This document shows, piece by piece, positions 1 through 12,189 of a DNA stretch of 64,000 nt; position 1 is the stretch's first letter; each line of letters opens with the position of its first letter. The DNA lies in contig NC_016131.3 of assembly GCF_000005505.3 (NCBI RefSeq), positions 19,799,501-19,863,500 on the forward strand, given 5' to 3'. The DNA is from Brachypodium distachyon. Its lineage: Eukaryota > Streptophyta > Magnoliopsida > Poales > Poaceae. The position numbers and the translations under genes were made by a program. The notes beneath the pieces were generated by a model, which was given only the letters and a program-made list of their open reading frames with translations, was not told the origin of the DNA and ran no database searches.

Positions 1-220
1 GGTAATTTCACGTTCCACCAATCTTTCAGAGGATTGTTGCGGAGAACACCCACTCGACGACTTTTTTTAGGAAACACTCACTCGACGGCTAATCCGTTGC
101 GCTAAGGTCTTAATCCTCGTTTCAGCGCGTTAAACAGCTTTCTGACAGGTGGGACCCACAGATCAGAGCCACGTTGGAGCCACGCTGGAGCGGGTCGGGT
201 TTGAAGCCCAATGAATAAAA
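1..220 (+). repeat. Left TIR of the MULE
   Basis: It pairs with the reverse complement of 5251-5457 with only scattered substitutions and small indels. It contains two short copies of a motif around CACTCGACG, at about 50-60 and 80-87. The transposase start codon lies ~125 bp inside its inner edge, so this TIR probably carries the transposase promoter. Confidence 0.9.
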
Positions 221-343
221 GGAACGGAGGCCGCCCGATACAGAGTACACCCATCTGTCCATCTCTGTTCTTCGTCCCCACAGAACCCGAGCGGAAGAAG
301 GAGGCGGCGGCCGGCATCGGCCGAGGCGGGACGCTCGCCGACG

Positions 344-3300
344 ATGGACCCGGGAGAAGGCTCTTCCGCTGGCGTGAGGTAAAGCATTTGCCTCCATCTA
401 TTCCCTCGTTCCTTTGGAATTTTCCGGTTTGGTTCACCCTTCACCCGCGTAGAACCCTAGTTTTGGTGGTCTTAGTTTTTGCACTGGATCGACGTATATT
501 TCGTATCGATTCTTGAAATTAGGGGTGTGTTTATGATAGTGATGCGTTTCTGTGCTCGATTTGGCCATTAGTTTGGAACCGGGTCTATTGGATTTGGCCG
601 CTGCAGTTGCAGCCTTTTCTTGATTTTTTTTTCTATGATTCAGGTACTTGTTTTGGAACGTTATGTGCTAAATAGACTGCATTTTTAATCTCTATGGTTG
701 CAGACAAGAGGGGAACACTAAATACAGTATGGAGTGGCCATATGATTGTTTCTTTGAACAGCCACATCAAATTCATCAAGACTGGCCTATGAACAGTCAG
801 TTTGATTTGAACTTGGATTGCAATTTTGACAGTTAGTTTGGTCTGAATTGGGATTACAATTTCCAGGGGTCAATGAATGAACCAATTGATCTGAATCAGG
901 AAGACAATGTTTGTGATCTAGATGGTAGTGATGATTCGGGTGGTGCAGCTCAAAATGTTGATGGCCACATTGAACTTGAACCTGAATTGTTCCCTGCAAG
1001 TGATGATGATGAAGCTGATGATGTGGCTGAATTGGGCAAGGGAGGCATTGACAATGCAGCTAAGGCCAAGGCAGCCATGGAGAAGGCAGCCAAGGCCAGG
1101 GCAAGAAGAAGGGCAGACTCAAAATTCAATGCAACTAAGACCAGAGAGTTGAAGAAAAGGCTTGCTGCAGGCACCAAGGAAGATGCATTTGTCATTAGTG
1201 ATAGTTGCAGTTCTGAAATTAACGGCATATCTGATTCAAGTGATGACGATGGAGTTGAGTTGCTTTCAAAAAGATTTGTCATGAAGAACAAGAGCAGAGC
1301 AAAGCCACTAAAGGACAGAGTTTATTATGATGAGAACAAAATCAATGCACATGAGCAGCTAGAGGTGGATATGTGCTTTGTTACAGTGAGACAAGTCAGG
1401 AAGGCCATTGAAGATTATCACATTGCTTATACCAGGAACTTCACATACTTGAAGAATAATCAAGAAAGGGTGGTTGTTTGTTGTGGCTCAAGTGGGACAT
1501 GCCCTTTTATGTTCATCTCATCTATCATAAAAGGAGAAAGCACACACTACATTAGACAGCTCAATGTGCCTCACACTTGTGGCACAAGTACAGAAGCATC
1601 AAGAATCAATAGCTCATGGATTGCCAGGAAGTATGAGGATTTGATTAGGAGTGATCCACACATCAACATCACTGTTATACAAGACACCATTATGAAAGAG
1701 CATGGAGTTGAAATATCTAAGCATATGGCTTATAGGGGGAAGAATAAAGCTCTAGAAGCTGTCCAAGGAGATGCAGACAAGCAATATGCTAGACTGAAAG
1801 ATTACATGCAGACTGTAATGGAGAAGAATGTTAGGTCTAGATGCACTGTGTCAACAGTCATGCCTACCGGTGATCCTCAACAGAACCCTAGGTTTTATGG
1901 ACTATTTTTTGGTTTACATGCCCAACTAGAAGGTTTCAAGAATGGATGCGGGCCCTTTATTGGTAAGTACACAAACTTTAAAGCAATCAATCATGTAAAA
2001 TATGTTTGAATTTAAGCAATCAAACTTAGTTTAATCTATTCCATATGCAGGTATTGATGGTTGTTTTCTCAAGTTGGGTAATGGGGCTCAAGTACTTGCT
2101 GCAACAGTTAGGGATGGTAATAATAATCTTTATCCCCTAGCATTTGGGGTTGTTGGAACAGAAGACACCTCAACATGGCCATGGTTTCTCAACCAGCTCA
2201 AGTATGCTCTTGGTGGAACAGCAGGACAGTTTGGCAACTACACATTCATGTCAGATAGGCAGAAGGGTCTATTAGCTGCTGTACATTTGGTATTCCCTGA
2301 CTCTAGGCATAGGTACTACCTAAGGCACATATATGCAAATTTTAAAGCCGTTGGTTACAAGAGTGGGGACTTAAAACTCTTAGTTGATCAGGCTGCATAT
2401 GCATTTGATAAATATGACTTTGACAGAGCAATGGCACAACTGAAAAGGGATGATGAGGGTGCATGGGAATGGTTTAGTAAGATACCACCTAGGCATTGGG
2501 CTAGACATGCACTAGATACACATTGCAAAACTGACCTTGTGGTCAACAACCTAAGTGAGTTGTTTAACAACTATATAAATTATGTTAGAAATAAGCCAAT
2601 AGTCACCATGATTGATTCAATTAGGACCAAACTCATGTCCAGATTTGCAGCAAAGAGAGATGGGGTTGAAACTGTGCAATGGGAAATTACTCCCTACTTA
2701 TGTAGAAAGATTAGAGTGGGAGAAGAAAAGTGCTAGATGGTGTAATGCTGTATGTGCACAAAGGGATCTGTGGCAAGTTACAGGATTTGACAGGACTTAT
2801 GAGGTGAACTTGGCTGCAAGAACATGTGGTTGCTTCAAATGGGACCTCACAGGCATACCTTGCAGGCATGCTATCTGTGCTATCAACAAATCCAAGCAAT
2901 TCCCTGAGAATTTTGTGCATGAGTTCTTTAAAAAGCCTATGTACAAAGAAGCATACAAACATCTCATCTATCCAGTACCTGGCCAGCATGGATGGACTAA
3001 GACTGATACACGTGATGTTGATCCACCCATGTACAGCACTAAGCGTGGTAGAAAACAGAAGAAGAGGCGGCAGGGTGCAGATGAACCATCACAGACAAGT
3101 GTGCAAAATCGAATGACAACCATTAAGTGCTCAAACTGCAAGATGCAAGGACATAGGTACACTAATTGTGCCCAGGTACTTAAGCCACACCTCGCTGCAC
3201 GAAGGGCAGGGCACAAGGTAATAAATTATCTGTTTATCTCTTTATCACCTCGTTACAAATTATTACTTCAAATTCACTATCATTTGCAGACTGTGAGAGC

Positions 3301-3571
3301 TCATGCACAGCAGCAACCTGCTGCTCCAAGCCCTTGTCCACAGCAACGTGCACCTGCTCCAAGCCGTCATCCACAGCAACGTGCACCTGCTCCAGGCCCT
3401 CCTCCAGCTCACAACAGCACACAACAATCGGGAGTCACAGGCAGGACATTTCACAGCAATGGATCACGCTTAGGAGTGCACGGCTATGAAAACAGCCGGT
3501 TGTACTCCTACTTCACTGCCGGCCTAGGCCACAACACCCAGGAGTCATCTACTTCCCAGCATGAGTCATGA
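344..3571 (+). pseudogene. MuDR-type (MULE) transposase, four exons, one in-frame stop and one 1-nt frameshift
   Basis: The gene encodes a DDE transposase that would cut and paste the surrounding MULE. The best exon model is 344-378, 704-1962, 2051-3217 and 3290-3571, all with GT-AG borders that keep frame, for about 913 residues after discounting one extra base. Visible parts are an acidic N-terminus, a WRKY/FAR1-like N-terminal domain (CxxS..CPF..H.C) at ~1480-1580 nt, and a MULE domain opening IDGCFLK. The putative DDE triad lies in IDGCF, MSDRQKG and LSELFN. A SWIM zinc finger (CGCFKWDLTGIPCRHA) and a CCHC knuckle (CSNCKMQGHRYTNC) follow. The tail is rich in Gln and Pro. Lesions are a TAG at 834-836, in frame with exon 1 and with the downstream frame, and a +1 shift near 2695-2705. 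A start at 873 would bypass the TAG but not the shift. Both could be real decay or assembly errors. Confidence 0.88.
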
Positions 3572-3613
3572 GGCCATTATTTATTTATGTGATGTGGCAG
3601 ATGTTCTGTGTAT

Positions 3614-3754
3614 TGGCATTATGATGCACAATCTATTTTGGTTACTTTGAGACTTGATGAAGTTTGTAATGGCATTATGATGCGCAATCTATTTTAGTTA
3701 CTTTGAGACTTGATGAAGTTTGTAATGGCATTATGATGCACAATCTATTTTGGT
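3614..3754. repeat. 56-bp tandem repeat, about 2.5 copies
   Basis: Units begin TGGCATTATGATGC at 3614, 3670 and 3726. Copies differ by only one or two bases, so this duplication is recent. It lies just downstream of the transposase stop codon inside the MULE, in the 3'-UTR or intergenic spacer. Confidence 0.9.
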
Positions 3755-3790
3755 CATATTGCAAGTACCTGGACGTTGTTTTGCTATTTT

Positions 3791-3894
<104 letters not shown>

Positions 3895-4021
3895 CAAACT
3901 TTGTACAGAATATATGCACAATCTATCCAGCATATATGCCAAAAAACTTCAAATGTATATGACTGTTCATGGATGCAAATTTTGTCCAGCCATATGCCAA
4001 AGAACTACACAGTCATATATC

Positions 4022-4170
4022 TCAAACTTTTTCCAGGATATTCGCAGTCATGTATGTCAAACTTTGTCTAGAATATTCACACATGCATGCATACATACAT
4101 ACATCCCAAACTTTGTCCAGAATATTCACACATGCATACATACATACATCCCAAACTTTGTCCAGAGCAA
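4022..4170. repeat. 45-49 bp tandem repeat with CAAACTTTGTCCAG core
   Basis: Cores start at about 4058, 4107 and 4152, with a more diverged copy at ~4023. Each unit carries a CATA-rich stretch. It lies in the 3' spacer of the minus-strand MULE gene. Confidence 0.8.
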
Positions 4171-4239
4171 ACATATTTTAAATGAACTTTGTCCAGAACA
4201 AATAAATGAACTTCATGCCAAACCAGTCATAACATTGCA

Positions 4240-5131
4240 CTAAATTTCAAAATACACATGGTTCATTGTACTGCTAGCCACCATTACATGAAACATCAGA
4301 TCTGAGAGGCATTTAGGTCCTAACAAGCCTCCAGATTGACACGATACATCACAGATTACAAGCACAAAAGGGTGCTTTAACATGAACCCAACAAATGCAG
4401 CAACAAAACAGCCTGCAACACCAAATGCAACAGAGCACCACATTTTGTATTTATCCACTTGATCTCTCATCCTCTGCATCAAAACTGCATTTCTAGCTTC
4501 CAAAGTAATCAAACGGTCAGCCTCATCCATCTGCATCTTCATCTTTTCTTCGTCCATAGAGCACTTCAATGCTGAAATCTCATCCTTTCCATCCCAGATT
4601 GCTTTTTTCTTCTCTAAGTCCTTCTCCTGGAGCATCCACCACAGCTGCCGAATAAGGACACCACACAGGATCAACCCAACGAACAAATGCGCATCTATTT
4701 TCATGCTGCAGACAACATTTCTCAAATCAAATAACAAAATTATACAATTACAAAGAAATCACAAATACGGTGAACAAGCCATCAGATTCACCTCGAGTGG
4801 GCACCCAAGGAATTTCTGTCCCAAATTCGTCCCTTCGAAAGCAACGTATCGGCAAACAAGAAGCTCACACCAACACTTCATCTCCTCTGTGGTCTCCTCC
4901 CCATTGTAATCCGGATCCCTAATCCTATCTGGCCATCCCTCCTACTCCCCAAGCACAAGATTTAAAGCCAAATCTCACAAAGCAAGACAAAATCCCCAAA
5001 TTTCGCAAACCCTAGAATTGGATTACCTCAACCTGTCGACCGCCTCCGTCAGAGTCGCTCGAGTCCGAGCGGCCGCAGTGGTCGAGGAAGGAGTAGCTGT
5101 CGCCGCTGCATCCATCTGGCCAAGACGGCAT
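4240..5131 (-). CDS. MULE-borne second gene: GRF-like zinc-ribbon, coiled-coil, transmembrane protein
   Basis: The gene reads from the right TIR toward the transposase. The model has three exons, 5131-5027, 4941-4769 and 4705-4240, joining in frame (phases 0 and 2, GT-AG) for 247 residues. The N-terminus is Ser/Asp-rich (MPSWPDGCSGDS...SDSSDSDGGG), followed by EGWPDRIRDPDYNG. A Cys-containing block MKCWCELLVC...GQKFLGCP then resembles the plant GRF-type zinc finger (CxC...FxGCP). A Met/Glu/Lys-rich coiled coil lies at roughly residues 115-175 and a hydrophobic segment (CSVAFGVAGCFVAAFVGFML) near the C-terminus. The usual downstream W of GRF fingers is not obvious. No stop or frameshift was found, unlike the neighbouring transposase. 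The position matches mudrB of maize MuDR, but the protein does not look like mudrB. Its role in transposition is not known to me. Confidence 0.7.
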
Positions 5132-5250
5132 CGTCTCCTACGTCGCCTTCGTCTCAATCGCCACCGGTCGCCCAGTTGTCGCCGCCAAGAATACGAGAGA
5201 AGGGGGAGAAGGAAAGAGTGGCCACGACCCGATCCAATCGACATGTACAT

Positions 5251-5457
5251 TTTATTCATTGGGCCTCAAACCCGACCCGCTCCAGCGTGGCTCCAACGTG
5301 GGTCCCATCTGTCAGAAAGCTGTTTAATGCGCTGAAACGAGGATTAGGACCTCAGCACAATGGATTAGCCGTCGAGTGGGTGTTTCCCGCAAAAAAGTCG
5401 TCGAGTGGGTGTTCTCCGCAACAACCCTCCGAAAGATTGGTGGAATGTACAATTACC
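5251..5457 (-). repeat. Right TIR of the MULE
   Basis: Reverse-complement partner of 1-220. Its inner edge is ~120 bp upstream of the ATG at 5131 of the minus-strand gene, so it probably carries that gene's promoter. CACTCGACG motifs recur at about 5370-5412. Confidence 0.9.
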
Positions 5458-7411
5458 TCCGCAAAATGCACCCCAGCTTTTGGCCTCTTATTACATGAAA
5501 AGTGGTTGTGTACTTGTGTTTGAGTTTGACTAAGGGTTTACGGTACTAGTAAATTAAACGCTAGCAAGCCATGGGCTAGCACGTTTAAAAAAGTTCCTCC
5601 GTGTACGAAAAGTGCTCATTTTCCAAAGAGGAACAAAGTTTACAGAGCAACCATCCTCTGCTGCGATGCATTGACTCGGATCAGTACAGGATATTTGGCT
5701 TCTAGTCTCCTAGAGGTGCTTTGGATGGCTCAATGCTTTTGTCATGTCACGGGCAACAAATGTTTCCGGAGGCAATACAGTCAATACTAAAACAAACATG
5801 ATTAGAAGGAACAAACTTCTATTTTTTTGGCATGGCAATGCTTCTGTAGATTAAGTGAAGAGGGAAGCCCATATAATCCAAAGTAGAAAGGTCACGTGGT
5901 ACTTGCATTGTTTTTTATAACTAGCACATAAACATTTGTACTTTCCAACTATCAACTATGCAGAACAATCTTTATCTCTCAACTACAAATTATAGAAAGT
6001 ACAAAAATCATGATTACTTTTTATTCTGTATGTGATATTATAACAATGTAAAAAGAATAGAACTTACTTCATGATAGGTATAGGTTGAACCGTTTATAAG
6101 AGACGTCATATTGTGCTTGATATGATATTAGACTAATAAACACAGATGAAGTTTGGATCACGATTGGTCTTTAGGAAGGCAATAATTAATCAACGCCAGT
6201 ACATCTGGAAAATTAAAATTAACCAACTCCACTACACCTAAAAGTTTGGAATCATACAATTTTCCGTACATGGTTTCAGATAATGATTCACAGCTAAAGT
6301 TTAGAATGCGAGTTTGACTCAATCAATCAACATTTTCTAGAATACTTAATTTTTTTTCTAGAATACAATCGATCAACATTTGCGTCTGGATTGATTGATC
6401 AGTTTATGTGATATTAGCTTTATATCTGGATTTAAAATTCTGGTTGCTCGTCTCAAACATATACATGATAGAAACAAAATGGAAGTTTACATGCTTGTCA
6501 ATCGGTTATTTGCTGATTGTCTACACCAAGCTACATTAGTAAGTGGGAATATGATGATAATAAATAAAAATATGCTACAGTAATAAATTAAAGTTTAATT
6601 TATGTGATGGAATAAAGTTTAGATCGTGAGCTAATTAAATGTTTCTGGGTGTCTGTAGTGGTGTTGATTAGTGACTGTTTGGTTTGCTAGCTTGTTAGTC
6701 GCTCTTATATGATTTTACTTAGTAACCAAAGTTAAAAGTTTGGGTCATGTATTGATACATAGTTACAATTGTTTAAATATCCGTTCAACTCATCACTGCA
6801 AAAATATAGATTATGACTGCTGGACCAGAACTTACTACTTAATATTTTCATGATTCATGAAAAATAAAATAAAAATTAAGAGGTTGTAACATGTTGATCA
6901 CCTAACGAAGTGTAAGTACATTTGGCATCGTAAAAAGAAATATCAACTTAAACACTAACCGTAGCATTTTGGGCGGAGGAGATAATAAAGTAACAGTTTC
7001 TTGTATAAGAAAACAAGTATCTCACGGTTATTAAGAAAAGTTTGAGGAGCATGGCAAGTGGAATGTAATAGAAAAGGTGTTTTGAAGAAGTTCTTAATTA
7101 TAAAAATAAATGATGGTAGGGAGAGAACTGATGACCTTGAAGATAAAGTAACATGCAGTTATAAAAACTGCTTGCTGGGGATGCTGATCGAGTTGCCGTA
7201 AATTGCCTTTAGTCAGATGGTCCATCATCAATCCATCATGCACGTACCGGAGTGTGTTTCCCAAGCTATAGCTAGCTATAAGATCCAGGTAATTTTGTAT
7301 AGAAAAGCCTGGTCATGTAGTATTTCTTAGAGTAGTTCAGTCTAGTTATTTCAGAATGATCCAAGATCGTTCCAGCGCAAAATGAGGGAAGTACAACACA
7401 TTATCTTAAGC
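5458..7411. other. AT-rich intergenic DNA, nothing recognised
   Basis: No open frame with family resemblance, no clear inverted-repeat element and no RNA gene was recognised. Short open frames here lack codon bias or splice-compatible continuation. Confidence 0.6.
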
Positions 7412-7912
7412 AATTTTGTGTCTAGGAGTACACTTGGCTAGTTGGGATGTACTTGCTAGGGGGAACAATTTTATGTCCAGGATGCACACTAGGCTAGGTG
7501 GGGAACACCTTTGTGTTCAGATAACACACTTTTATTTCTTAGAATGTCCAGTGAGCACCTTTCTGTCCGGGGAACACACTTTATGGAGAATATATTTGTG
7601 TGCAGATAGCACACCAGGTTACTGAGGCTTACCTTTGTGTTCAAGGAGCACACTTAGTTAGTGGAGACTGGAGAGTACATTTGGCTAGTAGAAAGCATCT
7701 TTGAATTCAGGAAGCACACTTTCCTTTTTACAGGAATTCAGGAAGCACTTGGTTCATGTGAACGCACCTTTGTACGAGTAACTGAGAACCCTTGGTCAGT
7801 GAGGCACATCATTGTGTCGAGGGAGCACACTTGGTTAGACGTCGAAGTGCATTTGGCTATTGGAAAAACTCCTCTGTATGTAGAGGGCATACTTGGTAGT
7901 AGGGGTGCATAG
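7412..7912. repeat. Degenerate minisatellite of GGAGCACACTTGGTTAGT-like units
   Basis: About ten loosely spaced variants of GGAGCACACTTGGCTAGT alternate with CACCTTTGTGTTCAGG. The super-unit is about 50-60 bp and copies are strongly diverged. The segment is open in several frames only because the repeat lacks stops. No protein family is recognisable. Confidence 0.7.
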
Positions 7913-8422
7913 CTCGTTATATGGAGCATCTGCTCTGCATCGAGATGATCCGACTGATGTATTTGAGTTTGTATCTGTAGTTTGCTACTGTATTTCATAA
8001 GACTCAATTATGGCCTTTCAGAAAAGACATGTCTCACACAAAGGCTGACCCAACCAACTGGTGAGTGACACGAACTGTTGCATTCTTCGATGCTGTCGAG
8101 TTATTATCCTCTCTGCAAATTCAAAACTTGAGCTCTCACCACTGATTAAGATCAGAAGTATTTTCATAGATTAACAAAAATGGATAGAGTAATCAAGTCT
8201 TCCTTGTATAGTCTGTTTACTATACTTTTAGTATCAAGGAGCAATTTCAGCTGACTCTCAATTTGCAACATCAACGAACTGGATGAAACCTTCTTTTTTT
8301 GCTATGAGCTAGGTGACCAAAAAAACTTCAAAATTGCACTTAATTACAATGATTTTTTGGATTAAGCCTCTAACCACTATAAATTGCCCCCAAAAATCTC
8401 TGATCAAGCACAAAATATACTA

Positions 8423-8469
8423 CTCCCTCCATCTCAAATTAACTGACGTGGATTTGTATAGACGGGGAG
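8423..8469. mobile_element. Ultra-short Stowaway-like palindrome (47 bp), TA target duplication
   Basis: The element starts CTCCCTCCATC and ends GACGGGGAG, with TA on each side (8421-8422 and 8470-8471). Almost nothing remains between the inverted ends. Confidence 0.6.
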
Positions 8470-8538
8470 TACTAAAATAGGTAATCCATAAATAAATGTA
8501 AAATAAAAAAATCATGATCGAGTACTTAATTACTACAG

Positions 8539-8642
8539 GTTGCCCCGGAAAATTCTCGTTCTTGACCAGCCCGATGTTGCATTACGAATGATCAGTACCA
8601 TTACTAAACCTTAACCATTACTCAGTCACCCCGCAGTTAGAA
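8539..8642 (+). pseudogene. Orphan terminal exon of an SCPL (serine carboxypeptidase-like) gene
   Basis: After the acceptor-like CTACAG, the sequence TTGACCAGCCCGATGTTGCA...CGAATGATCAGTA...ATTACT...CAGTCACC..GCAGTTAG matches the last exon of the SCPL locus at 15004-15072. That exon encodes VPADQPDVALRMISS and ends with the same stop. An insertion of about 15 bp splits the copy. No other SCPL exon was found just upstream, so this is a fragment of a former tandem copy. Confidence 0.75.
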
Positions 8643-8924
8643 ATATGGCGATCCTATGTAAGTATAATGTAAGTTAAGATATCTTAATTATCTAGTAAGC
8701 CGTCAAAGAATTCAAAACAATGATCATCATGTGAGAGTACCGACCACTTTGAGTCTAAAGATTTAAGTGCACATGCTCAGAATCGGGTTAGCTTGAAACA
8801 AAAGGCCTTGTTTAAATATTTAAACCTTAATTTAAAACTCACATATAAAGAGGCTTAAAAAATAAATTTGTTTGTTATTTATTATTTTGGTTCAAGATGG
8901 TCTGAAAAACCTACTCTAGAAGTC

Positions 8925-9208
8925 ATGGTTGGAATGTGATGCGGCTTAGGATCGCTGGATAACTTTTCCGGTTTGGAGGGTTTTGCTGGGCACAGGTTGC
9001 GGCAGCTGGAAGATGTTGCTATATGCTGTAATAGTGCTTTCTTTTGAACTCTCCTGATCTTGTTAGGATCAGCAGAGCAGGTTGTGCTGCTGGAGGGTAG
9101 CAGTGTTATTCTCTTTCTTTTTAGTTTTGAAGACTGTTGTTGTAAGAACGTCGGTGGTTTCTTTAATGGAAATCGATCGAGGCGCCCATTGTTTCAAAAA
9201 GAAATAAA
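8925..9208 (+). mobile_element. Possible 3' end of a non-LTR retroposon
   Basis: The stretch ends with TTGTTGTAAGAACGTCGG...TTTCTTTAATGGAAATCG...GGCGCCC...TTTCAAAAAG, like the 3' ends of grass LINEs. There is no coding region left and no target duplication was identified. Confidence 0.35.
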
Positions 9209-10719
9209 TTATTTTGGTTTTACTATATTTCTATTAGCGTCGTAAGTAAAATATGCACCTCTAAATTTTATGGATTTTTTTTTGAAACATTTTATTGGAT
9301 TTTCATTGGTTTGGTTTCAGGGGAGTCCTTTTTTTAACCAAGATACAGGGGAGTCCTTTTAGCTGCAAGGGGCTGGAATGCTGGATAGTGGATAGGACGG
9401 GAAATTCCTGCCCTGCTACATTTCGTACGTGCTAGTACAGTGCTACTCCTACCATATCTCTTCCGCTCATTCACAACGTGACCCTGGGCCAAGTTCTTTC
9501 CATAAATGGCTCTCACACCTTTAATAATTCAGTCGCTAGCAGGCAACGAACGAAAACTCCGGTACAAGCGCTAGAGTTCGCCTAGACCACTGTAGTCTGT
9601 AGGTTCATAGGTTCACGCACGCGCGGTCTGCAGTACGTACTGCATGAAAAGGCAACAGGGTGAGCTTTGGAACTCGCCTCGACTATTGCTACTGTCGCAC
9701 CCATCCTCCATCCTGAACGAACACGACGAACTGGAGGGAGTGAGAAACTTTGCTGGTCACGAGAGAAAGAAAGATGGAAGCGATCGTTCGGCTTTGTCTG
9801 ATTGTTCTGTTCGTCGTCGCTGGCTCCGCCGATGGTATCCACGAGCAGTGGGGATACGTGCAAGTTCGTGACAGTGAGTAAACACAGCGCCCTCTTCTCC
9901 ATTACGTTAGCGTGTGTGTGTATATATATATCCTAATAATCAAATTTTGTTACAGAGGCTAATATGTTCTGGTGGTACCTCAAGAGTCCACAGCATGTTT
10001 CCTCGGCCAAACCATGGCCGACTATCCTCTGGTTGCAGGGCGGCCTGGTACATATGATTGTCTCTTTTTCTCTGTGTGGGAACAAAGCATTCAATCGTCT
10101 CACGACCATGTTGTTTCAGGTAGGATCTGGAGTCGGCCGTGGCAATTTCCTGGAGATTGGGCCTCTAGACGTCAACCTGCAGCCACGCAACTCGACGTGG
10201 CTGCAGAGTGCTGATCTCATCTTCGTGGTCAGCGCTAATCCGTTAACTTCTTCATGCACATAGTACCACGAGTACCTGTTCTTTTTAAGAATAGACACAA
10301 CAAATTTGAGACAAAAATATAGGATCAGTATTTAAGGAGCGATCTTAATTACGGCATGCGTGCAGGACTGCCGATGGGTGTCGGGTATAGTTACGCGGAG
10401 GACCCGAGCGCGCTGGCGACGACAGACTCGCAGGTGGCTGCAGACGTCATGGAGCTCCTCAAGAGCGTCAGCAAGAAGATAACCACCCTGCAGAGCAGCC
10501 CGCTGTTCCTCGCTGGCGAATTCTATGGCGGCAAGCTCGCCGCCATGCTCGGAGTCTCCATGGCAAGGGCCATCCGTGACGGCTCCCTCAAGCTCACCCT
10601 CGGCTGTATGTTCCAAAACTAATTATTTTTGCAAGGGTATTTGGTCATGTGCGTCAAGGCCTCAAGGGCAAATCGTTCCTAGTTTATTCAGTGATTCCGT
10701 CCTGTCCATCTTACGGTCA

Positions 10720-11108
10720 TTGCTCATTGTCTCTCACTCTCTCTCTCTCTCTTGTTGTTGTAAAGAGTCTCTCACTCTCTCCCGCCGTGCGAATACCAGA
10801 GTACGAGACTAGGTCTCATCCTGTCGCCACACTGCTCGTCCTTTGTTGTGTGTCCGTACCCCCGCTCGTGTGCCGCCTTTGCTCTTCCCCGTGGTGCTCC
10901 TCCGCAGGTGGCAGACCTCTCGTCTTTGGCCTTGGCGCCTTGTCCACTCTCCAAATTCATGGATGAGTTAATCAAGCACGTACGCAGGCACGCAGCCGAG
11001 CCGAGCCTGAAAATCTGTAGAATTAGGCAAGCCTCTACAGCCGCTACAGAAACCTACGGATACAGACAAACCTAGCTACTCCGCAGACGGGTATTAATAG
11101 GGCTATTT
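10720..11108. repeat. Direct repeat, copy 1 (partner 11878-12189)
   Basis: It shares long collinear stretches with the second copy, for example TTTGCTCTTCCCCGTGGTGCTCC, CACTCTCCAAATTCATGGA and GAGTTAATCAAGCACGTAC. Both lie in the span where an SCPL exon is missing. The copy also holds a (CT)n run at about 10733-10760. Confidence 0.85.
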
Positions 11109-11877
11109 ACTATGTCATCCGATTGAATTGACGGACCTCGCGCCTCTCTAGATTTTCAATACCCATGCCAACGGGCCAAATAGAACATGGACCTACCCAC
11201 CAGGGCAAACAAGATCCACTTTCCAAGTCCTGTAGCGTCATTTGGACCTCACCTCCGTCGTGGTCGCCGTCAGAATTGGGAAGGGCATGGTTGGGGTCCA
11301 TGCTGCGTCGCTCGGCCGATCTCCGGTTGCCGGCAACCAGCCCACGAGCGCGGTGCCCTCCGTAGAGTGGCCCATGTCGACTAGATCAAGGATGTACTCC
11401 CTCTGTTACTAGATTTATCCTAGATTTATTTAAAGATTCTAAACAAACTTTTTTAAAAAATTGAACAAGTTTATAAAAAACTGTTTTGCTATTTCTTAGG
11501 CGACTGAAAAATAACTATTTCTTAGTCGATGATAACAACTTTTTGATTTAATCATTGAGATTCATGTAAGATTAATGTAGGTCCGATGGATAAAAAAATC
11601 TTGATTGGATGGCTACGATTGTCGACTGAGAAATAACTTTCTTAGACGATTGAAAAATAGACGGTCCCATACTCATCTGATATTGTAGATCTTAATAGTT
11701 TTTTTATATATTTGGTCAAGAAGAAAAATTCATTTAGGAAAAATTATGACTTCTTATCTTTACAAACGGAGTCAGTATTATTTTGTTGCGTGTCCATACA
11801 GCCGCTCGTGTGTGGGGTGCCGTCCTGTCGCCATTTAGGAAAAATTATGACTTCTTATCTTTACAAACGGAGTCAGT

Positions 11878-12189
11878 ATTGCTCATTGTATCTCCCGCCT
11901 TGCGAATACGAGAGTACGAGACTAGGGCTCGTCCTGTCGCCATCACTGTTCGTCCTTTGTAGTGTGCCGTCTTTGCTCTTCCCCGTGGTGCTCCTCTGCC
12001 ACCTCTAGTCTTTGGCCTTGTCCACTCTCCAAATTCATGGACGAGTTAATCAAGCACGTACACAGCCGCGCCGAGACTGAAAATCTGTAGAATTAACATG
12101 AGACAGCGCAAGCCTCTACAGCCGCTACAGAAACCTACGGATACAGACAAGCCTACTCCGCGGACGGGTATCAGTAGTGCTATTTACTA
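11878..12189. repeat. Direct repeat, copy 2 (partner 10720-11108)
   Basis: Collinear with copy 1 but shorter by several deletions. Directly before it, a ~43-bp sequence (GGAAAAATTATGACTTCTTA...) occurs twice, at about 11740 and 11837. Confidence 0.85.

Noticed and set aside
9060..9245. Small 61-residue protein gene
   Set aside because: The stretch resembles a retroposon 3' end and the frame has no family resemblance.
9964..10263. Plus-strand frame read straight through SCPL exons 2 and 3 as a single-exon gene
   Set aside because: It crosses intron sequence with clear GTACAT...TTTCAG borders. Only the exon portions match the carboxypeptidase family.
11395..11778. A full Stowaway MITE from TACTCCCTCTG to AAACGGAGTCAGTA
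   Set aside because: The ends are suggestive, but the interior arms do not pair well and the right end occurs twice, so the borders cannot be supported.
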